From contig NZ_WKYV01000007.1 of the NCBI RefSeq assembly GCF_009677585.1, positions 112,605-176,604 on the forward strand: DNA of 64,000 bases. Reading direction: 5' to 3'. The DNA is from Lactonifactor sp. BIOML-A5. Lineage in GTDB: Bacteria; Bacillota; Clostridia; Lachnospirales; Lachnospiraceae. The notes beneath the pieces are model-generated. The model was given only the letters and a program-made list of their open reading frames with translations. It was not told the origin of the DNA and searched no databases. Positions within the stretch are counted from its first letter, which is position 1; the number at the start of each line of letters is the position of its first letter. A program made the translations under genes and the position numbers. This document shows positions 24,602 through 33,622 of this stretch, one piece after another.

Positions 24602-25562
24602 ACTGGCTTCGCAGCTGGAAGGTATCCGGACGGTGGCCATAGCAGGCCATGTACGTCCGGACGGAGACTGCGTGGGCTCCTGCATGGGGCTTTACCTGTA
24701 CCTGAAAGAGAATTATCCTTCCCTTGAGACGGACGTATATCTGGAAGAGCCTAAAGAAGGGTTTTCCTATATCCGGGATTTGGACCAGATACAGACCATC
24801 TGCCGGGAGGAACAAACGTATGATCTGTTTATCACTCTGGACGCCAGCGCCCCAGACCGCATTGGCGTTGCGTTTTCCTGTTTTGAACATGCAGAAAAAC
24901 GTCTTTGCATCGATCACCACATCAGCAATCCGGGGTTTGGCGACATAAACGTAATTGTCCCCGACAGCAGCTCCTCCTGCGAGGTGCTGTTTGAAATGCT
25001 GGAGGAAGAAAAAATTTCAACCGACTGTGCAGCGGCTCTTTATACGGGGATTGTCCATGATACAGGCGTTTTCCAGTATTCCTGCACCTCCTCCAGAACC
25101 ATGACCATAGCAGGGATTCTCATGGATAAAGGGATAGACTTCAGCCATATTGTAGATGAGTCTTTTTACACAAAGAGTTATGTGCAGAATCAGGTACTGG
25201 GCCGGTGTCTCATGGAGAGCATTCTTGTGCTGGACGGCAAATGCATTGTGGGTGTTGTCAATGAAAAGGACATGGAATTCTACGGTATCCAGGCAAAAGA
25301 GCTGGACGGCATTGTGAGCCAGCTGCGTGTAACCCGGGGCGTTGAGGCGGCGGTTTTTATGTACCAGACTTCGGCCCAGGAGTATAAAGTAAGCCTGCGT
25401 TCCAACGGGGCGGTGGATGTTAGTGCAATTGCCTCGTACTTTGGGGGAGGAGGCCATGTAAAAGCAGCAGGATGCACCCTGCAGGGAAGCTCCTATGATG
25501 TGATCAATAATCTTACGCTCCACATAGAAAAACAGCTGAGAGAGAAGGAAATACTTTCATGA
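24585..25562 (+). CDS. nrnA: DHH-family phosphoesterase, NrnA-like oligoribonuclease
   Basis: A 325-residue DHH/DHHA1 protein: GHVRPDGDCVGSCMGLY near residues 23-39, the DHH motif in CIDHHISNPGF near 108-118, and a C-terminal DHHA1 domain with the glycine-rich YFGGGGHVKAAG near 286-298. Firmicute relatives degrade nanoRNAs and dephosphorylate pAp. Its place between rbfA and truB is the conserved one. The start overlaps rbfA and the end overlaps truB by four bases, so three successive genes are translationally coupled. Confidence 0.92.
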   Translation: MIRMIKLASQLEGIRTVAIAGHVRPDGDCVGSCMGLYLYLKENYPSLETDVYLEEPKEGFSYIRDLDQIQTICREEQTYDLFITLDASAPDRIGVAFSCFEHAEKRLCIDHHISNPGFGDINVIVPDSSSSCEVLFEMLEEEKISTDCAAALYTGIVHDTGVFQYSCTSSRTMTIAGILMDKGIDFSHIVDESFYTKSYVQNQVLGRCLMESILVLDGKCIVGVVNEKDMEFYGIQAKELDGIVSQLRVTRGVEAAVFMYQTSAQEYKVSLRSNGAVDVSAIASYFGGGGHVKAAGCTLQGSSYDVINNLTLHIEKQLREKEILS

Positions 25563-26452
25563 ACGGAGTACTTAACGTTTATAAAGAAAAGGGCTATACC
25601 TCCCACGATGTGGTGGCAAAACTGAGAGGAATTCTGAAACAGAAAAAAATAGGCCATACAGGGACACTGGATCCGGATGCCGTAGGTGTCCTGCCGGTAT
25701 GTCTCGGAAAAGCTACAAAGCTCTGCGACATGCTTACAGAGAAAGATAAATCTTATGAGACGGTGCTGCTGCTCGGCACGGTCACAGATACCCAGGATAC
25801 TTCCGGCAGGATTCTGGAAGAATCCCCGGTTACTGTTACGGAAGAGGAGGTAAGAGACTGTATCCGCGGATTTGTGGGAGAGCAGATGCAGATCCCTCCC
25901 ATGTATTCTGCCCTGAAGGTAAATGGAAAGAAACTGTACGAGCTGGCTCGGGAGGGCATAGAAGTGGAGCGAAGGGCGAGGAAGGTCTCTTTTTACAGTA
26001 TTGATGTGACGGAGCTGTGCCTTCCCAGGGTAAAGCTGTCAGTTACATGTTCCAAGGGAACTTACATACGGACACTCTGCCACGATATCGGACAGAAATT
26101 AGGATGCGGTGGCTGTATGGAACAGCTGACACGCACCCGTGTGGAACGTTTCAGGATACAGGAAAGCCTTACTTTGGACGAGATTCGGCAGCGGAAGGAA
26201 AACGGCATTCTGGAACAGGATGTTCTGCCTATAGAGGAAATGTTTTCTGAATATCCCCGGATCTGTGGAAGTCCCAGCATGGATAAGGCGCTGCACAATG
26301 GAAATTCTTTTTCCTGTCCGGGCCAAATGATACCTATAAAGGATTCATGGGTCCGGGTATATGACAGCCAGGGTATGTTTATTGGCATATACCAGTATCA
26401 GGAGGAACGCCGGCGGTATATGCTGGTTAAGATGTTTAAGGAGGAGACATGA
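25559..26452 (+). CDS. truB: tRNA pseudouridine-55 synthase
   Basis: A 297-residue TruB that makes the universally conserved pseudouridine 55 in the tRNA T loop. The catalytic aspartate motif KIGHTGTLDPDAVGVLPV is present near residues 31-48, followed by YETVLLLGTVTDTQDTSG, the PPMYSALKVNGKKLYELAREG region and CSKGTYIRTLCHDIG near 167-181. It is coupled to both neighbours by 4-base ATGA overlaps. Nothing odd is seen. Confidence 0.96.
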   Translation: MNGVLNVYKEKGYTSHDVVAKLRGILKQKKIGHTGTLDPDAVGVLPVCLGKATKLCDMLTEKDKSYETVLLLGTVTDTQDTSGRILEESPVTVTEEEVRDCIRGFVGEQMQIPPMYSALKVNGKKLYELAREGIEVERRARKVSFYSIDVTELCLPRVKLSVTCSKGTYIRTLCHDIGQKLGCGGCMEQLTRTRVERFRIQESLTLDEIRQRKENGILEQDVLPIEEMFSEYPRICGSPSMDKALHNGNSFSCPGQMIPIKDSWVRVYDSQGMFIGIYQYQEERRRYMLVKMFKEET

Positions 26453-27396
26453 TCAGTACAACAGTTGTGCCCCAGTTCGAGGAAGGACAGAAGAGTGTGA
26501 TTACACTGGGAAAGTTCGATGGTCTGCACAGAGGTCATCAGAAGCTGATTCACAGGGTGCTTGAGATTGGAAAAGATGGCTATCAGACAGTCATCTTTAC
26601 TTTTGATGTCTCTCCTCTTGTAAAACTGGGAAAATCCAATCTGAAATCTCTTCTGACCAATGAGGAGCGGGCGGAAATGATAGAGGAGCTGGGGGTGGAC
26701 TATCTTGTGGAGTGCCCCTTCACCGATGAAGTCATACACATGGAGGCTGAAAACTTTATAAAGGAATTTCTTGTGAACCGTCTGCATGCCGCCTGCATAG
26801 TCGTGGGGACAGATTTCCGCTTTGGACATGAACGGCGGGGGGATGTGCGTATGCTGGAGGACATGGCCGGTAAGTATGGCTATACCGTGGAGATAATCGA
26901 AAAGGAAAGATACGAAGACAGAGAGATCAGCAGTACATACATCAGAGAGGAACTGGAAAAAGGGAATATGGAGACGGTATCTCAGCTTCTTGGATATACG
27001 TTTTTTACCAAAGGAGAGATCGTCCGGGGAAGACAGCTGGGAAGAACCATCGGGATTCCCACTACCAATATCATCCCTTCCACGAAGAAAAAATTTCCGC
27101 CCAACGGCGTCTATGTGACAAAATCCATCATAGACGGGAACGTTTATCAGGGGATTACTAATGTGGGATACAAACCCACGGTAAAAGAAAATTTTCTGGG
27201 AGTGGAAACGTATCTCTTTGACTGCGACGAGGATTTATACGGAAAAGAGTCTGAGGTCTTATTTTTTCATTTTCTTCGGCATGAAAAAAAATTCGGGTCT
27301 ATGGAACTTCTGAAGGAGCAGCTCCTGCAGGATAATGAAAAGGGCAGGGAATATTTTCGTTTGGGATATGGACAAATTAAAAATTTTATCTTATAG
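26449..27396 (+). CDS. ribF: Bifunctional riboflavin kinase / FAD synthetase
   Basis: A 315-residue RibF that phosphorylates riboflavin and adenylylates FMN to FAD. N-terminal nucleotidyltransferase: SVITLGKFDGLHRGHQKLI near residues 17-35 and VVGTDFRFGHERRGD. C-terminal riboflavin kinase: GRQLGRTIGIPTTNI near 192-206 and GVYVT...ITNVGYKPTV. The ISSTYIRE motif is present near 162. It closes the translational block; 137 bases of noncoding DNA follow before the next gene. Confidence 0.95.
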   Translation: MISTTVVPQFEEGQKSVITLGKFDGLHRGHQKLIHRVLEIGKDGYQTVIFTFDVSPLVKLGKSNLKSLLTNEERAEMIEELGVDYLVECPFTDEVIHMEAENFIKEFLVNRLHAACIVVGTDFRFGHERRGDVRMLEDMAGKYGYTVEIIEKERYEDREISSTYIREELEKGNMETVSQLLGYTFFTKGEIVRGRQLGRTIGIPTTNIIPSTKKKFPPNGVYVTKSIIDGNVYQGITNVGYKPTVKENFLGVETYLFDCDEDLYGKESEVLFFHFLRHEKKFGSMELLKEQLLQDNEKGREYFRLGYGQIKNFIL

Positions 27397-27533
27397 TAGA
27401 AGTGCTGCGTTAAAAAGATGTTAAATTTTCATCTTGAAAGCAGGCGTTTGTGCCTGGTATGGCGCATGTTACGCAGGGGTACGCTAAGGCGTTCCTGAAT
27501 CAATCCAGACATATTTTTTACTAAGGAGATACT

Positions 27534-29192
27534 ATGAATTTAGGAATTATTATGACGTTAGTTGGCGGTCTAGGTTTGTTTTTGTACGGCATGAAGCTTA
27601 TGAGCGACGGTCTGGAAAAAGCAGCCGGTGCCAAGATGAGGAGTATCCTGGAATTCTTTACTAAGAATCGATTTATCGGCATGATGGTAGGTATTCTGTT
27701 TACGGCCATCGTCCAGTCCTCCAGCGCTACCACAGTAATGGTGGTAAGCTTTGTAAACTCCGGACTTATGTCACTGCTGCAGGCAGCGGGAGTTATCATG
27801 GGTGCCAATATCGGTACTACAGTTACCTCACAGTTAATTGCGTTTAATCTCTCTGAAATAGCGCCGCTTTTTGTTATGGCAGGTGTTATTATGGTGATGT
27901 TCTGCGAAAAAAACTCTGTGAAAAAGGCAGGGGAGGTTGTCCTTGGATTTGGTATTCTTTTTGTGGGTCTGTCAACCATGTCCGGAGCTATGTCTACATT
28001 AAAAGAATCCCCGCAGATTGTGGACATGCTTGCCTCTTTGAAGAACCACTATGTGGCGATCCTGGTAGGATTTGTAATTACCGCAATTCTCCAGAGCTCT
28101 TCCGCTACGGTAGGTATTGTTCTTCTTCTGGCCACCCAGGGGCTTTTGAAGCTTCCTATTTGCTTTTTCATCATCCTTGGATGCAATATGGGGTCCTGTG
28201 TATCTGCACTGCTTGCCAGCCTGGGCGGCAAGAAAGATGCCAAACGGGCAGCATGGATTCACTTTTTGTTTAATATTGTAGGTTCCGCCATTATCCTGGT
28301 GTTCCTGACAGTTGCACTGGAGCCGATTACCGGAATTATTCAGAGGCTTTCCGGCGACAGCGTGGCCCGGCAGGTGGCGAATGCCCATACGTTAATTAAA
28401 GTCTGTGAAGTTATCATACTGTTCCCGTTTATCCAGTGGATTGTAAAGCTTACGTACCTGATCGTTCCCGGGGACGACAAGAAAAAAGGGGAAGAAGAGT
28501 TCGAATTGGTTTATATTGGGGACAAAGCAGTGTTTTCTCCCACAACAGCGGTGGTTGAAGCAACCAGAGAACTGGAACGTATGGGAAATATGGCAATTAC
28601 GAATCTTACCAGGGCAATGAACTGTCTGGTCACTCTGGATGAGGAGGAGCTGAAAAAGGTATATTCTATGGAAAAGAATATAGACTTTTTAAACCATGCA
28701 ATCACGGATTATCTCGTGAAAATTAACCAGACCACACTTCCGATTGACGATGCAAAAAGTATCGGAGGATTATTTCACGTAGTCAATGATATTGAGCGTA
28801 TCGGGGATCACGCCGAGAACGTGGCAGATGCCTGCAGGACAAGGATGGAAGAGAAAGTCAGTTTCAGTAAAGAAGCGCAGGCAGAGCTGTCCGGTATGCT
28901 GGATGCCGTGATAAAAATCACAACGTATTCCCTGGATATGTTTTCCAACAACAACCGGATCCATATGCAGGAGATCCTGGAGCTGGAAGATAACATTGAC
29001 AAAATGGAGCGGGAGCTTCAGCAGAATCATGTACAGCGTCTCACCAGAGGGGAATGTACACCCAACGCGGGAATGCTCTACTCAGATATTGTATCCGGCC
29101 TGGAAAGGGTGGCAGATCACGCTACCAATATTGCCTTTTCTATCCTGGAGGAGGATCCGGAGGAAGACATGAAAGGTGCTGTTCAGGCATAA
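27534..29192 (+). CDS. Na/Pi cotransporter family protein with PhoU-like tail
   Basis: A 552-residue NptA/YjbB-type protein. Two membrane repeats each carry the family signature: GILFTAIVQSSSATTVMVVSF near residue 55 and GFVITAILQSSSATVGIV near 180. The C-terminal ~200 residues are helical and PhoU-like (VEATRELERMGNMAITNL, then FHVVNDIERIGDHAENVAD and SGLERVADHATNIAFS). It should move phosphate with sodium across the cytoplasmic membrane, possibly as an exporter as suggested for YjbB. Start follows aaggagat. A strong terminator follows directly. Confidence 0.9.
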   Translation: MNLGIIMTLVGGLGLFLYGMKLMSDGLEKAAGAKMRSILEFFTKNRFIGMMVGILFTAIVQSSSATTVMVVSFVNSGLMSLLQAAGVIMGANIGTTVTSQLIAFNLSEIAPLFVMAGVIMVMFCEKNSVKKAGEVVLGFGILFVGLSTMSGAMSTLKESPQIVDMLASLKNHYVAILVGFVITAILQSSSATVGIVLLLATQGLLKLPICFFIILGCNMGSCVSALLASLGGKKDAKRAAWIHFLFNIVGSAIILVFLTVALEPITGIIQRLSGDSVARQVANAHTLIKVCEVIILFPFIQWIVKLTYLIVPGDDKKKGEEEFELVYIGDKAVFSPTTAVVEATRELERMGNMAITNLTRAMNCLVTLDEEELKKVYSMEKNIDFLNHAITDYLVKINQTTLPIDDAKSIGGLFHVVNDIERIGDHAENVADACRTRMEEKVSFSKEAQAELSGMLDAVIKITTYSLDMFSNNNRIHMQEILELEDNIDKMERELQQNHVQRLTRGECTPNAGMLYSDIVSGLERVADHATNIAFSILEEDPEEDMKGAVQA

Positions 29193-29202
29193 ATATTGAA
29201 AA

Positions 29203-29236
29203 CCCGGCATATACTTACCATATGCCGGGATTTTTT
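29203..29236 (+). terminator. Terminator of the Na/Pi gene
   Basis: A 10-bp stem CCCGGCATAT / ATATGCCGGG with a 7-base loop, followed by ATTTTTTG. Confidence 0.9.
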
Positions 29237-29261
29237 GTCGTTTTGTCCCGACGGAATGTTG

Positions 29262-29331
29262 TTGACATTCTGTACTTGCATGGTACAATGAGTACGTAAC
29301 ATAAATGTAACAATTTTAAAACAAACGTAAC
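29262..29331 (+). promoter_or_regulatory. Wall-hydrolase promoter with WalR-like direct repeat
   Basis: -35 TTGACA (29262-29267), 16-base spacer, -10 TACAAT (29284-29289). Just after it, CGTAAC (29295-29300), five bases, TGTAAC (29306-29311), and a third CGTAAC at 29326-29331. This matches the WalR consensus of two TGTWAH hexamers 5 bases apart except for one C, and it lies over the expected start site. Confidence 0.55.
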
Positions 29332-29355
29332 AAAGGAGGCTTTATAAAAAGTATT

Positions 29356-30357
29356 ATGCACAGAAAAGGACGTAATTTACTGGGAGCCATGTCTGTACTG
29401 GTGCTTCTGGGCGTTTCCTCTGAAAGCATCTGGGCAGATCCTCCCGCAGGGTACCAGGAATCTCAGGGCGAAACGAGTGAGACTGTGTCTGATACAAAGG
29501 ATAAAGAGTATGGAATTGCTGATGTAAATACAAATCTGAATATAAGAAGCGGCGGAGGGATGGAGTATTCTGTTATTGGAAAGCTCCCAAGGGATGCCGT
29601 TTGTATCATAGAAGGAGAGGAGAATGGGTGGGCTTGTATCGTCTCGGGAGATGTACGGGGATACGTGTCAAGCAGATATCTCCTCACCGGAGAGACAGCC
29701 AGAGAGTATGCGGAAGAGGGGCAGGAAGAGAATTTGACCTATGCCCACTGGATTGGCAGCGGGGCTGAAACGGCCGGTGCCGGGAGGGATCACACTGACT
29801 CTGAGACTACAGAACCGGCCAAAGAAACACCCGATCCCGAAGAAGAAGCTGGTGTTCCGGAAGAGACTTCCTCCCAATTGGAAGAGGAAGTAAGTATTCC
29901 GGAAGAAGAAACAAGTATTTCCCAAGAGGAGATAACAGATCCGGCTGAGGAAGAGCCTGCGGCGGAAACTGCAGGTGTGGCTGAAGCCTCTGAGAGTATC
30001 CGATCCCAGATGGTGGAGTTCGCTGAACAATTTTTGGGCAATCCCTATGTGTGGGGCGGGACAAGCCTTACTGACGGTGCGGACTGTTCCGGTTTTGTAC
30101 AGAGTATTTATGCCAATTTTGGATATTCACTGCCCCGTGTATCCAGGGATCAGGCACAGACCGGAACCAGAATCTCCATTGAGGAGGCCCAGCCCGGAGA
30201 CCTTATTTTTTATGCCAGGGACGGTGAAATTTATCATGTGGTTATGTATATTGGAGATGGCCAGGTGATCCATGCAAGCAGCAGGGAAACCGGAATTAAA
30301 ATCTCGAATATATACTATGACAATGCTGTCTGGGCGGTAAGAATTCTGGATGAATAG
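29356..30357 (+). CDS. Secreted NlpC/P60 peptidoglycan endopeptidase with SH3 domain
   Basis: A 333-residue exported protein: signal peptide (about 1-27, ending SIWA), a bacterial SH3 domain (about 52-110, NTNLNIRSGGGMEYSVIGKL), a Glu/Pro/Ser/Thr-rich linker (about 147-212), and a C-terminal NlpC/P60 domain with catalytic C244 (DGADCSGF), H294 (EIYHVVMYIGD) and H305 (VIHASS). It should cut D-Glu to diamino-acid bonds in cell-wall peptides outside the membrane. It is a single-gene unit. The promoter carries a WalR-like repeat, matching the usual regulon of such enzymes. Start follows aaaggaggc at a rather long spacing. Confidence 0.93.
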   Translation: MHRKGRNLLGAMSVLVLLGVSSESIWADPPAGYQESQGETSETVSDTKDKEYGIADVNTNLNIRSGGGMEYSVIGKLPRDAVCIIEGEENGWACIVSGDVRGYVSSRYLLTGETAREYAEEGQEENLTYAHWIGSGAETAGAGRDHTDSETTEPAKETPDPEEEAGVPEETSSQLEEEVSIPEEETSISQEEITDPAEEEPAAETAGVAEASESIRSQMVEFAEQFLGNPYVWGGTSLTDGADCSGFVQSIYANFGYSLPRVSRDQAQTGTRISIEEAQPGDLIFYARDGEIYHVVMYIGDGQVIHASSRETGIKISNIYYDNAVWAVRILDE

Positions 30358-30369
30358 AGAGAAAAACAG

Positions 30370-30491
30370 TTTACAATGGAAATGCCTTGTGTTATACTAT
30401 GAAGGTGTGAAAATAGCCCTGATTCAGAAATTGGACACTCCGACCGTTTCTTAATCTGAGGCGATTATAATGATTAAGGAGGAAGCACAAC
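30370..30491 (+). promoter_or_regulatory. rpsO promoter and leader
   Basis: -35 TTTACA (30370-30375), 17-base spacer, -10 TATACT (30393-30398), followed by an ~85-base leader containing complementary stretches around ttcagaaa / tttctt. S15 often represses its own mRNA through leader structure; whether this leader does so cannot be decided by eye. Confidence 0.55.
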
Positions 30492-30758
30492 ATGATTTCA
30501 AAAGAAAAGAAACAGGCAATTATGGCAGAGTATGCAAGAACACCGGGTGACACAGGTTCACCAGAGGTTCAGATCGCAGTTTTAACTGCAAGAATCCAGG
30601 AGCTTACAGAGCATTTAAAAGAGCACCATAAAGACCATCACTCCAGAAGAGGACTTCTGAAAATGGTAGGTCAGAGACGTGGATTACTTGCTTATTTAAA
30701 GAAGACTGATATTGAAAGATACCGTGCTTTAATTGAAAAATTAGGAATCAGAAAATAA
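30492..30758 (+). CDS. rpsO: Ribosomal protein S15
   Basis: An 88-residue S15 of exact standard length, with the conserved [23 protein letters not shown] region and the [23 protein letters not shown] rRNA-binding helix (each cited only in part as a landmark). It binds the 16S central domain and starts platform assembly. Start follows taaggaggaag. A terminator and then a long leader hairpin separate it from pnp, the usual partner. Confidence 0.98.
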   Translation: MISKEKKQAIMAEYARTPGDTGSPEVQIAVLTARIQELTEHLKEHHKDHHSRRGLLKMVGQRRGLLAYLKKTDIERYRALIEKLGIRK

Positions 30759-30771
30759 TCAGGCATTTAAG

Positions 30772-30795
30772 GGGCGGAGTTATCCGCCCTGTTTT
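30772..30795 (+). terminator. Hairpin terminator after rpsO
   Basis: A 7-bp GC-rich stem GGGCGGA / TCCGCCC with a GTTA loop and a short TGTTTT tail. The U-run is short, so read-through into pnp is likely. Confidence 0.65.
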
Positions 30796-30813
30796 GCGGT
30801 AGTAAGAACTTTG

Positions 30814-30865
30814 CCGAGACCACTGAAAAGGACATTTTACGAAATGTATTTTTCAGTTGTTTCGG
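30814..30865 (+). promoter_or_regulatory. Long three-part hairpin in the pnp leader
   Basis: Nested arms ccgagac / gtttcgg (30814-30820 with 30859-30865), actgaaaa / ttttcagt (30822-30829 with 30850-30857) and acattt / aaatgt (30832-30837 with 30842-30847) around a TACG tetraloop give an extended imperfect duplex. In E. coli the pnp leader has an RNase III-cleaved hairpin used for autoregulation; this one has the same position and size. Confidence 0.55.
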
Positions 30866-30901
30866 AGTCTTCTACCAGCACAAGAAAAGGAGAATATATT
30901 T

Positions 30902-32998
30902 ATGTATAAGAGTTTTTCAATGGAACTGGCTGGAAGAACCCTGACAGTTGATGTGAACCGTGTGGCAAAACAGGCAAACGGAGCAGTGATGATGCATTAT
31001 GGAGACACCACCGTGCTTTCTACCGCAACTGCCTCAGAAAAGCCCAGGGACGGGATTGATTTCTTCCCGTTAAGTGTAGAATATGAAGAAAAGTTATATG
31101 CCGTGGGCAAGATTCCGGGCGGATTTAATAAAAGAGAAGGGAAGGCCAGTGAGCATGCAATTCTTACCTCACGTGTAATTGACCGTCCCATGCGTCCTTT
31201 ATTTCCAAAGGATTACCGCAACGATGTAACTTTGAATAACCTGGTGCTTTCGGTAGACCCTGACTGTAATCCGGAGCTTCCGGCAATGCTTGGATCTGCA
31301 ATTGCCACCTGTATCTCCGATATTCCTTTCGACGGTCCCTGTGCTATGACACAGCTGGGGCTGGTAGACGGAGAGTTTGTGGTGAATCCAAACAACGCCC
31401 AGAGAGCTGTATCCGATCTGGCGCTTACTGTGGCGTCAACCAGGGAAAAAGTCATCATGATAGAGGCCGGAGCCAATGAAGTTCCGGAAGATAAGATGAT
31501 CGAGGCTATTTTTAAATGCCATGAGGTGAATCAGGAAGTTATCAAGTTTATTGATACCATTGTGGCGGAATGCGGAAAAGAAAAGCACACATATGAGAGC
31601 TGTGCAGTTCCTGAAGAACTGTTTGCTGCAATCAGGGAACGGGTGACTCCTGAAGAGATGGAGGAAGCAGTATTTACAGATGACAAGCAGACAAGGGAAG
31701 GCAACATCAGTGTGATTAAGGATAAGCTGGCGGAGGCCTTTGCTGAGAATGAGGAGTGGCTCAATCTTTTGGATGATGCTGTGTATCAGTATCAGAAAAA
31801 GACAGTCCGCAAGATGATTTTGAAGGATCAAAAGCGTCCGGACGGCAGAGGGATTACGGAAATACGTCCTCTGGCAGCGGAAGTAGACCTGATTCCAAGA
31901 GTTCACGGTTCCGCTATGTTTACCCGGGGACAGACACAAATCTGCACCATTACCACACTGGCGCCTTTGGCTGAAGCCCAGAGAATCGACGGGCTGGACG
32001 TGGACGAGACCTCAAAAAGATATATGCACCACTACAATTTCCCGTCATACTCAGTAGGGGAGACGAAACCGTCCAGAGGACCGGGACGCCGGGAAATCGG
32101 CCATGGAGCGCTTGCAGAGAGAGCTCTGATTCCGGTACTGCCTCCTGTAGACGAGTTTCCGTATGCGATCCGTACGGTTTCCGAAACTTTTGAATCCAAC
32201 GGTTCCACCTCACAGGCAAGTATCTGTGCATCTACCATGTCCCTGATGGCGGCAGGTGTCCCCATCAAAAAGCCGGTAGCCGGTATCTCCACCGGTCTGG
32301 TAACCGGGGATTCAGATGATGATTATCTGGTGCTGACGGATATCCAGGGTCTGGAAGACTTTTTTGGTGATATGGACTTCAAGGTGGCAGGTACCCATGA
32401 CGGTATCACTGCGATTCAGATGGATATTAAGATTCATGGACTCACAAGACCGATTATAGAGGAAGCTATCGCGAAGACGAAGGCAGCCAGAGAATATATT
32501 CTCACAGAAGTTATGGAGCCGTGCATCAGCAAGCCCAGAGAGAGCGTAGGGCCTTATGCTCCTAAGATCATGCAGATTCAGATCGATCCCTCCAAGATTG
32601 GCGATGTGGTAGGCCAGAGGGGTAAGACAATCAATACCATTATCGAGGAGACAGGCGTTAAAATTGATATTGATGATGATGGATCCGTATCTGTATGCGG
32701 CGTAGATCAGGAGAGCATGGAAAAAGCCATGGACATGATCAAAATCATCACTACAGACTTTGAGGCCGGACAGATTTTTGTAGGCAAGGTAGTCAGTATT
32801 AAGGAATTTGGTGCATTCCTGGAATTTGCTCCGGGAAAAGAAGGTATGGTTCATATTTCCAAGATATCCAAACAACGCATCAACCGGGTGGAAGATGAGC
32901 TGACCCTGGGAGATATGGTAAAAGTTATCTGCCTTGGGAAAGATAAGATGGGAAGAATCAGCTTCAGTATGAAGGATGTTCCGGAAGAAGAAAAGTAA
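30902..32998 (+). CDS. pnp: Polynucleotide phosphorylase
   Basis: A 698-residue PNPase: two RNase PH-like domains (first about 5-140; second about 310-540 with the active-site FPSYSVGETKPSRGPGRREIGHG region and KVAGTHDGITAIQMDIK), a helical linker, a KH domain (about 555-615, GQRGKTINTIIEETG) and an S1 domain (about 620-690, GKVVSIKEFGAFLEF). It degrades RNA 3' to 5' by phosphorolysis in the cytosol, often with RNase helicases. The ATG at 30902, with aaaggagaat upstream, gives the normal N-terminus. Expression is probably shaped by the leader hairpin. Confidence 0.97.
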   Translation: MYKSFSMELAGRTLTVDVNRVAKQANGAVMMHYGDTTVLSTATASEKPRDGIDFFPLSVEYEEKLYAVGKIPGGFNKREGKASEHAILTSRVIDRPMRPLFPKDYRNDVTLNNLVLSVDPDCNPELPAMLGSAIATCISDIPFDGPCAMTQLGLVDGEFVVNPNNAQRAVSDLALTVASTREKVIMIEAGANEVPEDKMIEAIFKCHEVNQEVIKFIDTIVAECGKEKHTYESCAVPEELFAAIRERVTPEEMEEAVFTDDKQTREGNISVIKDKLAEAFAENEEWLNLLDDAVYQYQKKTVRKMILKDQKRPDGRGITEIRPLAAEVDLIPRVHGSAMFTRGQTQICTITTLAPLAEAQRIDGLDVDETSKRYMHHYNFPSYSVGETKPSRGPGRREIGHGALAERALIPVLPPVDEFPYAIRTVSETFESNGSTSQASICASTMSLMAAGVPIKKPVAGISTGLVTGDSDDDYLVLTDIQGLEDFFGDMDFKVAGTHDGITAIQMDIKIHGLTRPIIEEAIAKTKAAREYILTEVMEPCISKPRESVGPYAPKIMQIQIDPSKIGDVVGQRGKTINTIIEETGVKIDIDDDGSVSVCGVDQESMEKAMDMIKIITTDFEAGQIFVGKVVSIKEFGAFLEFAPGKEGMVHISKISKQRINRVEDELTLGDMVKVICLGKDKMGRISFSMKDVPEEEK

Positions 32999-33010
32999 AG
33001 GTTGCAGATC

Positions 33011-33045
33011 AGGACGGGGGAAAGCGTATTTTCTCCGTCCTTTTT
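33011..33045 (+). terminator. Terminator of pnp
   Basis: AGGACGG pairs with CCGTCCT, extended by G/T and A/T pairs, with a 12-base loop and a following TTTTT. Confidence 0.85.
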
Positions 33046-33074
33046 AGACAGCGGCAGAGAAAAGGAGAATACAC

Positions 33075-33590
33075 ATGAAGAAAATTGCAAAATTCCACAA
33101 AGTAAGCTGGGAACAATTTCTGAAGGACTGGAAAGATACCTTTGGGGAAAAGTATAACGAAGAAGAGATAAGAGAGATCTACAGCAGCATATCCCTTCCC
33201 AAAAGAGCTACCAGGGGATCTGCGGGCTATGATTTCTATACGCCGGTGAGTGTAACTGTAAAGCCAGGGGAAACCGTAAAAATACCCACAGGTATCCGTG
33301 CGGAAATGGAGCCGGAATGGGTTCTGAAATGTTACCCCAGAAGCGGTCTGGGTTTTAAGTTCCGCATGCAGCTGAATAATACCGTTGGGATTATTGACAG
33401 CGATTACTTTTACTCAGAAAATGAAGGGCATATTTTTTCTAAGATTACTAATGATTCCAGAGAAGGAAAGACCATAGAGCTGAACGCAGGAAGCGGATTT
33501 ATGCAGGGGATCTTTGTAGAATACGGAATTACCGTTGATGATGATGCCTGTGAGGTACGAAACGGCGGCTTTGGCAGCACCGACAGGTAA
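33075..33590 (+). CDS. dUTPase-like nucleotide diphosphatase
   Basis: A 171-residue trimeric dUTPase-fold protein. Motifs in order: RGSAGYDFYTP (motif 1, near 49-59), PRSGLGFKF (motif 2, near 89-97), NNTVGIIDSDYF (motif 3, near 103-114), GSGFMQGIFVEYG (motif 4 region) and a C-terminal GGFGSTDR (motif 5, glycine-rich arm). All five are present, so hydrolysis of dUTP to dUMP is expected. The first ~38 residues form an extra N-terminal extension, and some relatives prefer dCTP; substrate is therefore given cautiously. It is a single-gene unit between pnp and fabV. Confidence 0.85.
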   Translation: MKKIAKFHKVSWEQFLKDWKDTFGEKYNEEEIREIYSSISLPKRATRGSAGYDFYTPVSVTVKPGETVKIPTGIRAEMEPEWVLKCYPRSGLGFKFRMQLNNTVGIIDSDYFYSENEGHIFSKITNDSREGKTIELNAGSGFMQGIFVEYGITVDDDACEVRNGGFGSTDR

Positions 33591-33622
33591 GAAAGAAACC
33601 GCAGACTGATAAAAAATCCTCT

